Assembly (NCBI GenBank): GCA_964394665.1
Contig: CAYMYN010000005.1
Span: 124,001 to 188,000, forward strand
DNA length: 64,000 nt
Reading direction: 5' to 3'
Source: CAYMYN01 sp964394665
Lineage (GTDB): Bacteria; Planctomycetota; UBA1135; GCA-002686595
In this document: positions 28,401 to 34,664 of the stretch, piece after piece
Layout: each line of letters opens with the position of its first letter
How positions within the stretch are numbered: the first letter of the stretch is position 1
The notes under the pieces: generated by a model
Seen by the model: the letters and a program-made list of their open reading frames with translations, nothing else
Databases searched by the model: none
Told to the model about the DNA's origin: nothing
Made by a program: the position numbers and the translations under genes

Positions 28401-29036
28401 TTCGGCGCGATCGGCATCGGCTGGAGCGAGATCCAGTGGCTCGCCGCCGCGCTCACCTTCGGCCTCGCCTTCGGCCTGCAGGAGATCTTCGCCAACTTCG
28501 TGTCGGGTTTGATCATCCTGTTCGAGCAGCCGATCCGGGTCGGCGACACGGTGACGGTCAACGGCATCGACGGGCGCGTCACCCGCATCAGCATGCGCGC
28601 GACGACGATCACGGACTTCAATCGCAAGGAGCTCCTGATCCCGAACAAGGAGTTCATCACGAACCACTTCGTCAACTGGACCCTCTCCGACTCCGTGACC
28701 CGCATCGTCGTCCCCGTGGGCGTAGCCTACGGATCCGACACGCGGCGCGTGCGCGAGCTGCTCGACGCGGCCGCGCGCGGGGTGCCCTACGTGCTCGAGA
28801 AGCCCGCCCCGAACGTCGTGTTCCGCCAGTTCGGCGCGAGCTCGCTCGACTTCGAGGTGCGGATCTTCATCGACGGCATGGACCGCTGGGGCGAAGTCAT
28901 GACGGGTATCCACACCGCAATCGACGACGCCTTCCGGGGGGCTGGGATCGAGATCGCCTTCCCCCAGCTCGACCTGCACCTACGCTCGGCCGAGGCGCCC
29001 CTGCGCGTCACGGACGAGGACGGGAAGCCGGCCTGA
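25455..29036 (+). CDS. Large MscS-family mechanosensitive channel (MscK/KefA-like)
   Basis: This 1193-residue protein starts at ATG 25455. A signal peptide is followed by a periplasmic coiled-coil region to about residue 480, rich in Glu, Arg and Ala. About eight or more membrane spans lie in the middle, and the MscS pore and beta domain fills the last 200 residues. The pore helix is FGLAFGLQEIFANFVSGLII, followed by FEQPIRVGDTVTVNGIDGRV (beta domain) and LIPNKEFITNHFVNWTLSD. The length and layout match MscK rather than the small MscS. It should open on membrane tension and release osmolytes. It is divergent from mltA with 115 bp between. Confidence 0.9.
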   Translation: MSRSSSRVDRFLALLLALAAWNAPSGLPLAAAQVAGPPPAVRAPQVALEELSALRREIEADAAEEGPRLDEDARRQALEALDAAERDLRTAAASIDRTAEFVLLTEDAPNRLAALGEELARPPAESRAELPQGATITEVEQLRAQAEAELAARRAALEELVLDSQRRAEARATLPGELSRARQELEAVDETLGALPADPPGLAERVRRKRLLAERERLRARVEEVTSELASYQARSETLPLRRERAQRRVVEAEQLLADWRRVEAERRRADAERASEEARRLRRQATAELAPLRAYALENERLAALRAEGGPVPSTLAQIEAAQADLDAARALLSQRIARYTSLRTKLEAVGLIPSMARLLSEEYERLGDVQRVEQSPRGRSARLSDAQLQALLFEDQLAELPPAQEEAAVLLVGLPPAAGPEDRAVREAAALQLVSARHELVERLADDYKDLYDVLEALEFVSRSLAAVTAEYRAYIEENILWIRSVPEILPKPGAVLDAIAFVLDPVAWNAALRSVAATWSRFALRIAALALAVMLLTGLRRRMLAGLRSTGTLVARYSTDSFWHTLRGLALTLLLASTIPLTMWSVGWILTLPTDAPAVAVGIGTGLRRAAVLLFPLHVFAQVARRGGLAEEHFRWPERATASLRRNLRWFLTAMYPIVVLVWALRASDPDHHNSLGRITAVSGAVLVAMFARRMLRSAGPVLGSYYDHNPDSWPARMRALWQVLGVGAPLALGFSAAAGYYYTALRLGTSLGWTVGLLLVVVLVHALLLRWLFVERRRLAVEQAKKRRADAIAARGAEEEGAEVPAVVPEAELNLPAISAQTQQLFRSLLGLAMVVGLFFIWSDVLPALRVLDRVQVWPRVAVLEPTRARIDHSVSIPHARNGQEVPPASTSAATPPLLPRGTLPMPASAAQEPASGVTLADLGLALIVLLVTLAAARNLPGLFEFTLFQRMQLDAGTRYAFQTLARYLILVLGLSTMFGAIGIGWSEIQWLAAALTFGLAFGLQEIFANFVSGLIILFEQPIRVGDTVTVNGIDGRVTRISMRATTITDFNRKELLIPNKEFITNHFVNWTLSDSVTRIVVPVGVAYGSDTRRVRELLDAAARGVPYVLEKPAPNVVFRQFGASSLDFEVRIFIDGMDRWGEVMTGIHTAIDDAFRGAGIEIAFPQLDLHLRSAEAPLRVTDEDGKPA

Positions 29037-29045
29037 GGCGCGGCT

Positions 29046-29246
29046 TCAGCGCTTCTTCCGCAGCCGGCCGCCGAACAGCACGCCCAATCCGAAGCCGACC
29101 AGCAGGCACACGATCAGGAGCACCGCGCGGGGCATGCTGACCCGCATCCACAGGACGTGGGTCTGGACCTCCTGGGTGTTCTGCGCGATGACGATGACGA
29201 CGAGGATCGCGGCCGCGGCCAGCGCGATGAGCTTGATGCGATTCAT
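29046..29246 (-). CDS. LapA-domain small membrane protein
   Basis: This 66-residue protein has two membrane spans, LIALAAAAILVVIVIAQNT and AVLLIVCLLVGFGLGVLFGG, with QNTQEVQTHVLWMRVSMP between, as in the LapA/DUF1049 family. In E. coli LapA and LapB regulate LpxC stability and lipopolysaccharide assembly. The C-terminus ends in a basic RKKR tail. No LapB-like protein is present. It overlaps the phosphatase stop by four bases (ATGA, 29243-29246), so it is translationally coupled to a kinase-associated phosphatase. Name not assigned because the family is broader than LapA. Confidence 0.75.
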   Translation of the reverse strand: MNRIKLIALAAAAILVVIVIAQNTQEVQTHVLWMRVSMPRAVLLIVCLLVGFGLGVLFGGRLRKKR

Positions 29247-30121
29247 GACTCGGGGGGACCGGGTGTGGTCGTGGGTGTCTCCTCGGTAGTGGGACGCGCT
29301 CGGCCGCGGCCCGTGCCGGTGGGGTGACGGCGGAAAAGGACCGCGGTCAGGTCGTCGGGCTTGGAGGGTTGTTCGGGCACGTCCTCGTCCATGCGGGCCT
29401 GGCAGGCGGCGACCAGCGCGGCGGCGGCGCGGGGCGCCGAGCCCAGGCGCACGGTCTGCACGATCTCCTCCAGGCGCAGGTTGTCGAACAGGCCGTCGCT
29501 GCCGAGCACCAGCGTGTCGAGCGGCGCCAGCTCGAGCGGCGAGCCCATCTCGATGTGCATGGCCTCCAGGCCGATCATGTTCGAGAGTAGATGACGTTCG
29601 GCGTGGTGGAGAGCCTCCTCCTCGGCCAGGATGCCCGCCTCGAGCGCGTATCCGATGGGGGAGTGCGCCTTGGTCACGAGCTTGAGCTTGCCGCGCCGGC
29701 CCGCGAGCAAGGCCTGCGAGTCGCCCACGTGGTAGGTGCGGATGCGTTGGGCCCGGACCTCGACCGCGATCAACGTCGTGCCCGCGCCGATGCCCAGCTC
29801 GACGACGGCGCGGTTGGCGGCCTCGACCGCGTTGAGCAAGGCCTCGCGGACCTCGGTGCCGTTGCGCTCCACCGCCTCGAGTTCGCGCGCCAACGTCTCG
29901 AGCGTGATCGCCGAGGCTTGTTCGGCGCCGCGGTGACCTCCGACGCCGTCCGCGACGGCGAGCACCAACCCCGCCGCTCCCAGGTCATAGAGCCCGGCCG
30001 CGTCGGCGTTGGGCATCTCCTTGAGCGGGGCGCGCCGCGAGAAGACGCAGGCCGTGCCGCTCGACAGCCGCACCTCGAGCGGCTCCTGCATGTCGGCCTG
30101 CAAGTACAGGTGTGCGTCCAT
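29243..30121 (-). CDS. PP2C-family Ser/Thr protein phosphatase
   Basis: This 292-residue phosphatase is read from ATG 30121. PPM/PP2C motifs are VADGVGGHRG (56-65; metal-binding Asp58), LVLGSDGLFDNL for the second metal Asp, and PDDLTAVLF near the end. It dephosphorylates Ser/Thr and is the natural partner of the kinase at 30259-31575, which it should reset. An in-frame GTG at 30151, inside repeat element C, would add ten residues. There is no Shine-Dalgarno sequence before 30121, because the element abuts the ATG, so the true start is uncertain. The tail is Thr/Pro-rich. Confidence 0.88.
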   Translation of the reverse strand: MDAHLYLQADMQEPLEVRLSSGTACVFSRRAPLKEMPNADAAGLYDLGAAGLVLAVADGVGGHRGAEQASAITLETLARELEAVERNGTEVREALLNAVEAANRAVVELGIGAGTTLIAVEVRAQRIRTYHVGDSQALLAGRRGKLKLVTKAHSPIGYALEAGILAEEEALHHAERHLLSNMIGLEAMHIEMGSPLELAPLDTLVLGSDGLFDNLRLEEIVQTVRLGSAPRAAAALVAACQARMDEDVPEQPSKPDDLTAVLFRRHPTGTGRGRARPTTEETPTTTPGPPES

Positions 30122-30122
30122 G

Positions 30123-30261
30123 CGCTCAGAGTGTGAGAAGAACTCGAGCACTCTCGGTACGGTCGGCTTGCCGGCCGTCCAAAAGAACGTTCTGAGAGGC
30201 CGTCTGGATGGTCTGCTCTGGGTCCGCTCCGGGTCCGCTCGATTTCATTTTCGGTCTCTCA
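30123..30261. repeat. Palindromic repeat element, copy C (reverse orientation)
   Basis: This 139-bp element fills the space between the kinase stop codon (30259-30261) and the phosphatase start codon (30119-30121). On the minus strand it matches copy B closely over about 90 bp, and contains an extra tandem copy of roughly 11 bp (CGGACCCGGAG). The inner hairpin and both outer inverted repeats are intact. Confidence 0.85.
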
Positions 30262-31575
30262 GTTCCGGCCCGTCTTGCGCCGCGGCAACCCGGAGCCGCA
30301 CCAGGCGCAGTGCTCCCAGTAGCCGGCGGCGACCCCCCAGTGGCAGCGCGGGCAGCGGTCCGGGCTGTCCGCCAGGCGCCACTCGTGGGTGGTCTTGTGT
30401 CGGCACCAGGGGCAGTAGCGCATGAACGGGAGCTGTTCCTTGCGCTCGCAGGCCCGATTCCGGCAGCGCTTCTCGTAGCGCGGGTCCGAGCTCTGCCGCT
30501 CCGAGTGGGGCCCGACGGACCCTCCGTAGCAGTAGGGGCAGAAGCGCCAGTCGGCCCGCAGCCCGCGACGGCAACGCGGGCAGCGCTGGGTCAGGCGAAC
30601 CGCGCCCTCGTGCCGCTTGCGGCGCCGGTTGCACCAGGGGCAGAAGGCCATGGCTTCCGACACCGGTCCCTTGCACGTGCCGCACTCGTGACGTGCTTCC
30701 AGGCTACGGCCGAAATCGCGCCGGAACTGCTTCCAGCGCACCGTGCGCCAGTCCGTGCCGCCGGACTTCGCGGTGCGCTTGCGGCGGGTCGCCGTCGGCA
30801 GCAGAGCGCGTGACTGCACGCGCTGGAAGGCCGCGAGCATCTGCTCGGCATCCTGGTAGCGCTTGCGGTGGTCGACCTCGATCGCGCGCCGCGCGAGCTC
30901 GATCAGGTCCGGGTGGAACTTGCGCCGCGCGCGCTCCAGGCCCACGGGCGGCCACTCGAAGGGCCACTCGGGCAGCGCGCCGGTCATCATGCGTACCAGG
31001 ATCAGGCCCGCGGCGAAGACGTCGGACCGCGGCGAGGGGCGCCCGAATGCCTGCTCGGGTGCCTGGTAGCCCAGGGTCCCCGATCCCGAGGCGCGCATCG
31101 TGCGCCAGGCGATGCGCGCGATGCCGAAGTCGGTCAGGCGCAGGCGGTCGCCCGGGAACAGGATCAGGTTGTCGGGCTTGAGGTCGCAGTGGATGATGCG
31201 GCGGCGATGCGCGAAGGCCAGCGCCTCGAGCATCTGGCGCCCGTACTCGACGACGCGCCGCACGGCCAGACGTCGCTGCAGGCGGTCCTCGAGGCTCTCC
31301 TCGCCCAGGGGCTGCACGAGCAGGAAGTGGCCGTCGACGTGCAGCGCCGTCTTGATCGGCAGGATGTTGGGGTGGTCGAGGGACGCCATCAGGCGGACTT
31401 CTTTCTTGAAGTCCTCCATCGTCCGGCTCGAGACGATCTGCGTGCGCGGCACCTTGAGCGCGACCGGGATGCCCTCGATGGTGTCGATGGCGTGGTAGAC
31501 CTCGGCGAAGCCGCCGGTCGCCAGGCGGCGCACGATGCGGAACTTGCCGAGGGTCTGTCGGGCCTTGAGCGGCAT
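30259..31575 (-). CDS. Ser/Thr protein kinase with four C-terminal zinc ribbons
   Basis: This 438-residue protein starts at ATG 31575. The kinase domain (residues 11-290) is complete: glycine loop LATGGFAEVYHA, Lys41, Glu59, catalytic HCDLKPDN (129-136), DFG (149-151) and APEQ. There is no membrane span, unlike many PknB-type kinases. The C-terminal 120 residues hold four CxxC pairs: CGTC/CPWC, CPRC/CPYC, CRNRAC/CPWC and CPRC/CAWC, each a zinc ribbon. They may bind a substrate, RNA or another protein. It is followed by repeat C, PP2C phosphatase and the LapA-like protein, so a kinase/phosphatase switch is likely. Confidence 0.88.
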   Translation of the reverse strand: MPLKARQTLGKFRIVRRLATGGFAEVYHAIDTIEGIPVALKVPRTQIVSSRTMEDFKKEVRLMASLDHPNILPIKTALHVDGHFLLVQPLGEESLEDRLQRRLAVRRVVEYGRQMLEALAFAHRRRIIHCDLKPDNLILFPGDRLRLTDFGIARIAWRTMRASGSGTLGYQAPEQAFGRPSPRSDVFAAGLILVRMMTGALPEWPFEWPPVGLERARRKFHPDLIELARRAIEVDHRKRYQDAEQMLAAFQRVQSRALLPTATRRKRTAKSGGTDWRTVRWKQFRRDFGRSLEARHECGTCKGPVSEAMAFCPWCNRRRKRHEGAVRLTQRCPRCRRGLRADWRFCPYCYGGSVGPHSERQSSDPRYEKRCRNRACERKEQLPFMRYCPWCRHKTTHEWRLADSPDRCPRCHWGVAAGYWEHCAWCGSGLPRRKTGRN

Positions 31576-31704
31576 GGTGAGGGCCCCAGAGTCTACGGGT
31601 CGGCGCGCGGCGAGGGCAGGCGTCGGGGGGCTCCCGAGCGACGGCCCAGGGGATCCGCCGGGCCGGGGTTGTCTCCGGAAGGCCCGCGGGCGAGGCTTGG
31701 CGGC

Positions 31705-31977
31705 ATGCCCTTCCTGCTTGGATGCTTGGCCCTCGCCGCTCCGCGCCTGGTGCTCGTCCTCGTGTTCCTCTTCAGCGGCTACCTCGGGCGAGCCTACGAG
31801 ACGGCGCTCTGGCCGGTGCTCGGCTTCCTGTTCCTGCCGACGACGACGCTGGCCTACGCCTACGCCCTCAACGAGGCGGGCTCGGTGAGCGGCCTCCACT
31901 TCGTGCTGGTGGTGATCGCGCTCCTGGTCGACCTGTCCGCCTCCGGCTACGGCCTGCGCCGCGGCCGGACGCGCTGA
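31705..31977 (+). CDS. Small hydrophobic membrane protein
   Basis: This 90-residue protein starts at ATG 31705. It has three hydrophobic segments: FLLGCLALAAPRLVLVLVFLF, TALWPVLGFLFLPTTTLAYAY, and FVLVVIALLVDLSASGYGL, and ends in a basic tail. Function unknown. It is divergent from the kinase by 129 bp and converges on the transketolase with 6 bp between stops. Confidence 0.65.
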   Translation: MPFLLGCLALAAPRLVLVLVFLFSGYLGRAYETALWPVLGFLFLPTTTLAYAYALNEAGSVSGLHFVLVVIALLVDLSASGYGLRRGRTR

Positions 31978-31983
31978 CCCGGG

Positions 31984-34320
31984 TCAGCCCGGGTGCCCGA
32001 GCAGCCGCAGCCGCTGCTCGCGGTCGGCCGCGAAGCGCTTGATGCCTTCGAGCAGGGAGTCGGGGTCGATGCGCGCCTCGCGCTTGAGCTCGGCCACGCT
32101 GCCGCCCGTGCGCCAACGGTCGTCCCAGTCGCTGCTCATGGCGTAGTGCTCGGCCACCTTGTGGGGCAGCCAGTCGTGCATCAAGCGCCGCGCGCCGTTG
32201 GTGATGACGGTCGAGTCGAGCCAGTCGGGGCGCGGCAGCACCTGGTCCTGGTAGGCGCGATCCTGCAGGCGGAAGAGTTCCCAGGAGACCGCCGCGACGA
32301 TCTTCACGTTGGGCCCCTTTCCCGACTCGAACAGCGGGAGGAGCTCGAAGATCGACTCCGTCGTGCTCGTGCCCTGCACGATCAGGACGCCTTCCTTCGG
32401 GCGTTTCGGATCGTACTGGCGGATCACGTAGGCGCCGCGGGCGGCCTCGAAGTGGCTGGGTACGCCGAGCGCCCTGCGGTCGGGGATCGTGACCGCCGGC
32501 CGAGTCAGGTGCAGGGCGATGATGGGCACGTCGGTGGCGAGGGCGGCCGCCAGGCAGGGCGCGACCTCGTTGTGCTCCCAGGGGTGCAGGTTGATCACGT
32601 GCCCGTCGGGGAAGAGCTGGGTCACGCCGGGCGCGAAGACGCCGAAGTGCGTGCGGCTGTCCTCGGCCGTCTCGGGGCCCGAGTGGCCCGCGATCCAGAT
32701 CATCTTGCCGACCTTCAGCTCGCAGTCCTGCGCGAGCTGGCTGAACAGGCGGATCGGTCCGTACTTGAGGTACGAGAACGAGCCGTAGGTCGAGCACGCT
32801 CCCCAGTAGCCGAGGAACTCTTGCTCGGGATCGGCGGAGAGGTTGACCGAGGCCAGGCCGACGCTGAGGCCCGCGTTGGTGAACTCGGTGATCTGCTGAG
32901 GAAGGAGGGAGCCGCCGGGGTTCGACCGGCGGTCGTACCAGCCGAAGCCCTTCGAGTCGCCGAAGTCCTTGGCGAAACCCGAGATGTTCGTCGAGTCGGC
33001 AAGGTCCGCCGAGCAGGCCAGCACCAACGGCCGGCCGCTGCGCTCGCGCGAGAGGGCGTTCACCCAAGCCGCGAAGGAAGCGAAACCCGCGCGGTTGGGC
33101 TGCTTCTCACCGGGCTTGGCGAAGAGCTTCTCGGGCAGCTTGTCGAGCGCCAGCCACGAGCGGTCGGCGTGCAGGTTGTCACCGCGCTCGAGGCGGAAGC
33201 TCTCGATGTGCTCGGGCACCGAATCGCCCAGCTCGACCAGCGTGTCGGCCAGGTACTCGACCAGCGCCGCGTCGTCGCGCAGCACGCCGAAGACGGTTTC
33301 GAACCAGCCGCGCGTCTGCTCGCGGCAGGCCTCCTCGCCCGGGTCGGTGGTGTCGCCGAAGCCGGCGAATTGGGCCCCGTAGCGCTCCTGGAAGTCCTTG
33401 CGGCAGCGCCAGAAGAGGTCCGAGTTGCGCTTGTGCGCCGCGCCGTGGGACTCGAAGTCGAACTTGTGGTACCCGCGACCCTTGCGGGTCTTGAACCAGG
33501 CGCATCCGGGCCGGCCGTCGGTCGCCTCGTCGTGCACGACCTCGAGCAGGGCGCGGGTGATCGCGCCGTAGTCCTCGCCGCTCTCGCTGCCGGCGGTGCG
33601 CCACCCGTGGGCCTCGTACCACAGCTTGGGGTCACCGAACACGACCTCGGAGTTGGCGAAGGAGTCGATCCCGTGGTCGTTCCAGTCGAAGAGCACGACC
33701 AGGTTGTCGAGACCCAGCCCGTAGGCCGAGTTCTTCGACTCGTGGTGCGCTCCCGCGGTGTGCCCGCCCTCGCCCTCCATGGCGAAGACCTTCACCTCGC
33801 CGGCACCCGCGTGCTTGAGCGCCAGCGCCTCGCCGACCGCCGGCGGCATGCCATGGCCCGAGGGGCCGGTGTTCCACTTGAAGAAGAGCGTCTTGCCCTC
33901 CATCTCGGCGTGCCCGGGCAGGTGGCCGTTGTGGCGCAGCCACAGGAGGTCCTCCCACACGAGCTGGCGCTTGGCGGCGTTCGGCACGAGGTAGCGCGGA
34001 TCGCCGGTCTGTCGATGCCGGATGCGCAGCGCCTCGTTGTAGACCGCGAGCATCGCGTACACCGCCGGGCAGCAGTGCCCCGCGACGAGCACGAATCGAT
34101 CTCCGAAGCGTTTCTCCGGGTGCCGGATGTCCCAGCGCATGCCGGCGCCGAGCGTGCTCGCCACCAGGATCGGCACCTTCGAGCGCGACCCGCCGGGGTG
34201 CCCGCTCTGGCGAAGGTTGAGCATCAGGTCGATGCACTGGTCGATCAGGTCGCCGATCTTCTGCCAGTGGCCGAAGTGGGTGGAGAGGCTCTCGTAGCTG
34301 GGCTTGGCCAAGGTCTGCAT
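31984..34320 (-). CDS. Transketolase-like protein (divergent, planctomycete type)
   Basis: This 778-residue protein starts at ATG 34320. The N-terminal TPP-binding domain has SGHPGGSRSK (39-48), HCCPAVYAML, the diphosphate site KVFAMEGEGGHTAGAHHES and VVLFDWNDHGID. The middle domain carries VLACSADLADSTNISGFAKD. The C-terminal domain has VTIPDRRALGV and VIVQGTSTTE. The usual GDG of the TPP motif appears as GEG here. The catalytic role is transfer of a two-carbon unit between sugar phosphates in the pentose phosphate or Calvin-type pathway. It is longer than E. coli TktA by about 110 residues. A TATACT on the minus strand (34363-34358), 38 nt upstream of the start, may be its -10 box. Confidence 0.82.
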   Translation of the reverse strand: MQTLAKPSYESLSTHFGHWQKIGDLIDQCIDLMLNLRQSGHPGGSRSKVPILVASTLGAGMRWDIRHPEKRFGDRFVLVAGHCCPAVYAMLAVYNEALRIRHRQTGDPRYLVPNAAKRQLVWEDLLWLRHNGHLPGHAEMEGKTLFFKWNTGPSGHGMPPAVGEALALKHAGAGEVKVFAMEGEGGHTAGAHHESKNSAYGLGLDNLVVLFDWNDHGIDSFANSEVVFGDPKLWYEAHGWRTAGSESGEDYGAITRALLEVVHDEATDGRPGCAWFKTRKGRGYHKFDFESHGAAHKRNSDLFWRCRKDFQERYGAQFAGFGDTTDPGEEACREQTRGWFETVFGVLRDDAALVEYLADTLVELGDSVPEHIESFRLERGDNLHADRSWLALDKLPEKLFAKPGEKQPNRAGFASFAAWVNALSRERSGRPLVLACSADLADSTNISGFAKDFGDSKGFGWYDRRSNPGGSLLPQQITEFTNAGLSVGLASVNLSADPEQEFLGYWGACSTYGSFSYLKYGPIRLFSQLAQDCELKVGKMIWIAGHSGPETAEDSRTHFGVFAPGVTQLFPDGHVINLHPWEHNEVAPCLAAALATDVPIIALHLTRPAVTIPDRRALGVPSHFEAARGAYVIRQYDPKRPKEGVLIVQGTSTTESIFELLPLFESGKGPNVKIVAAVSWELFRLQDRAYQDQVLPRPDWLDSTVITNGARRLMHDWLPHKVAEHYAMSSDWDDRWRTGGSVAELKREARIDPDSLLEGIKRFAADREQRLRLLGHPG

Positions 34321-34664
34321 CGCGCTCGGTTCCGGGTGCCGGGGAAGAGAGGCGGGGAGTATACGGAGCCGGTGCGCGTCGCCCCACCGCCGAGCGGGCC
34401 CTCGGATCCGTGCGGCGGCGCGCCCGTCCGCCGCGGCGCGTGGCCGGGGCCCGGGTCGGGTCCCGCGCGCCTGGCACGCGGCTCGCGAGCGCGCGTCCCC
34501 ACGCGCCCCGAACGGGGGTCGCGCCCCCCCTCCGGACGCATCCGGGTCCCCGAGCGCATTCCCTTCCTTCCGGCCACAGGTCAGGCTGCTGGCGCCGCCC
34601 CCCCCATGGATCCGAGATCCCAAACCCCCGGCTCGCCCTTGCCCGGCGCGCGTCCGAAGCGCCC
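34321..34664. other. Divergent intergenic region
   Basis: This 344-bp GC-rich stretch separates transketolase (minus) and the oxidoreductase-cytochrome operon (plus). Apart from TATACT on the minus strand at 34363-34358, I see no clear promoter on either strand. Reading frames across it look like shadows. The multi-gene plus-strand operon must be expressed from here or from an unseen site. Confidence 0.6.

Noticed and set aside
24356..29140. Open plus-strand frame of nearly 1600 codons over the mltA and mscS region
   Set aside because: It is antisense to mltA and out of frame with the MscS channel. It is Arg/Gly/Pro-rich with no domain. It is open only because of the high GC content.
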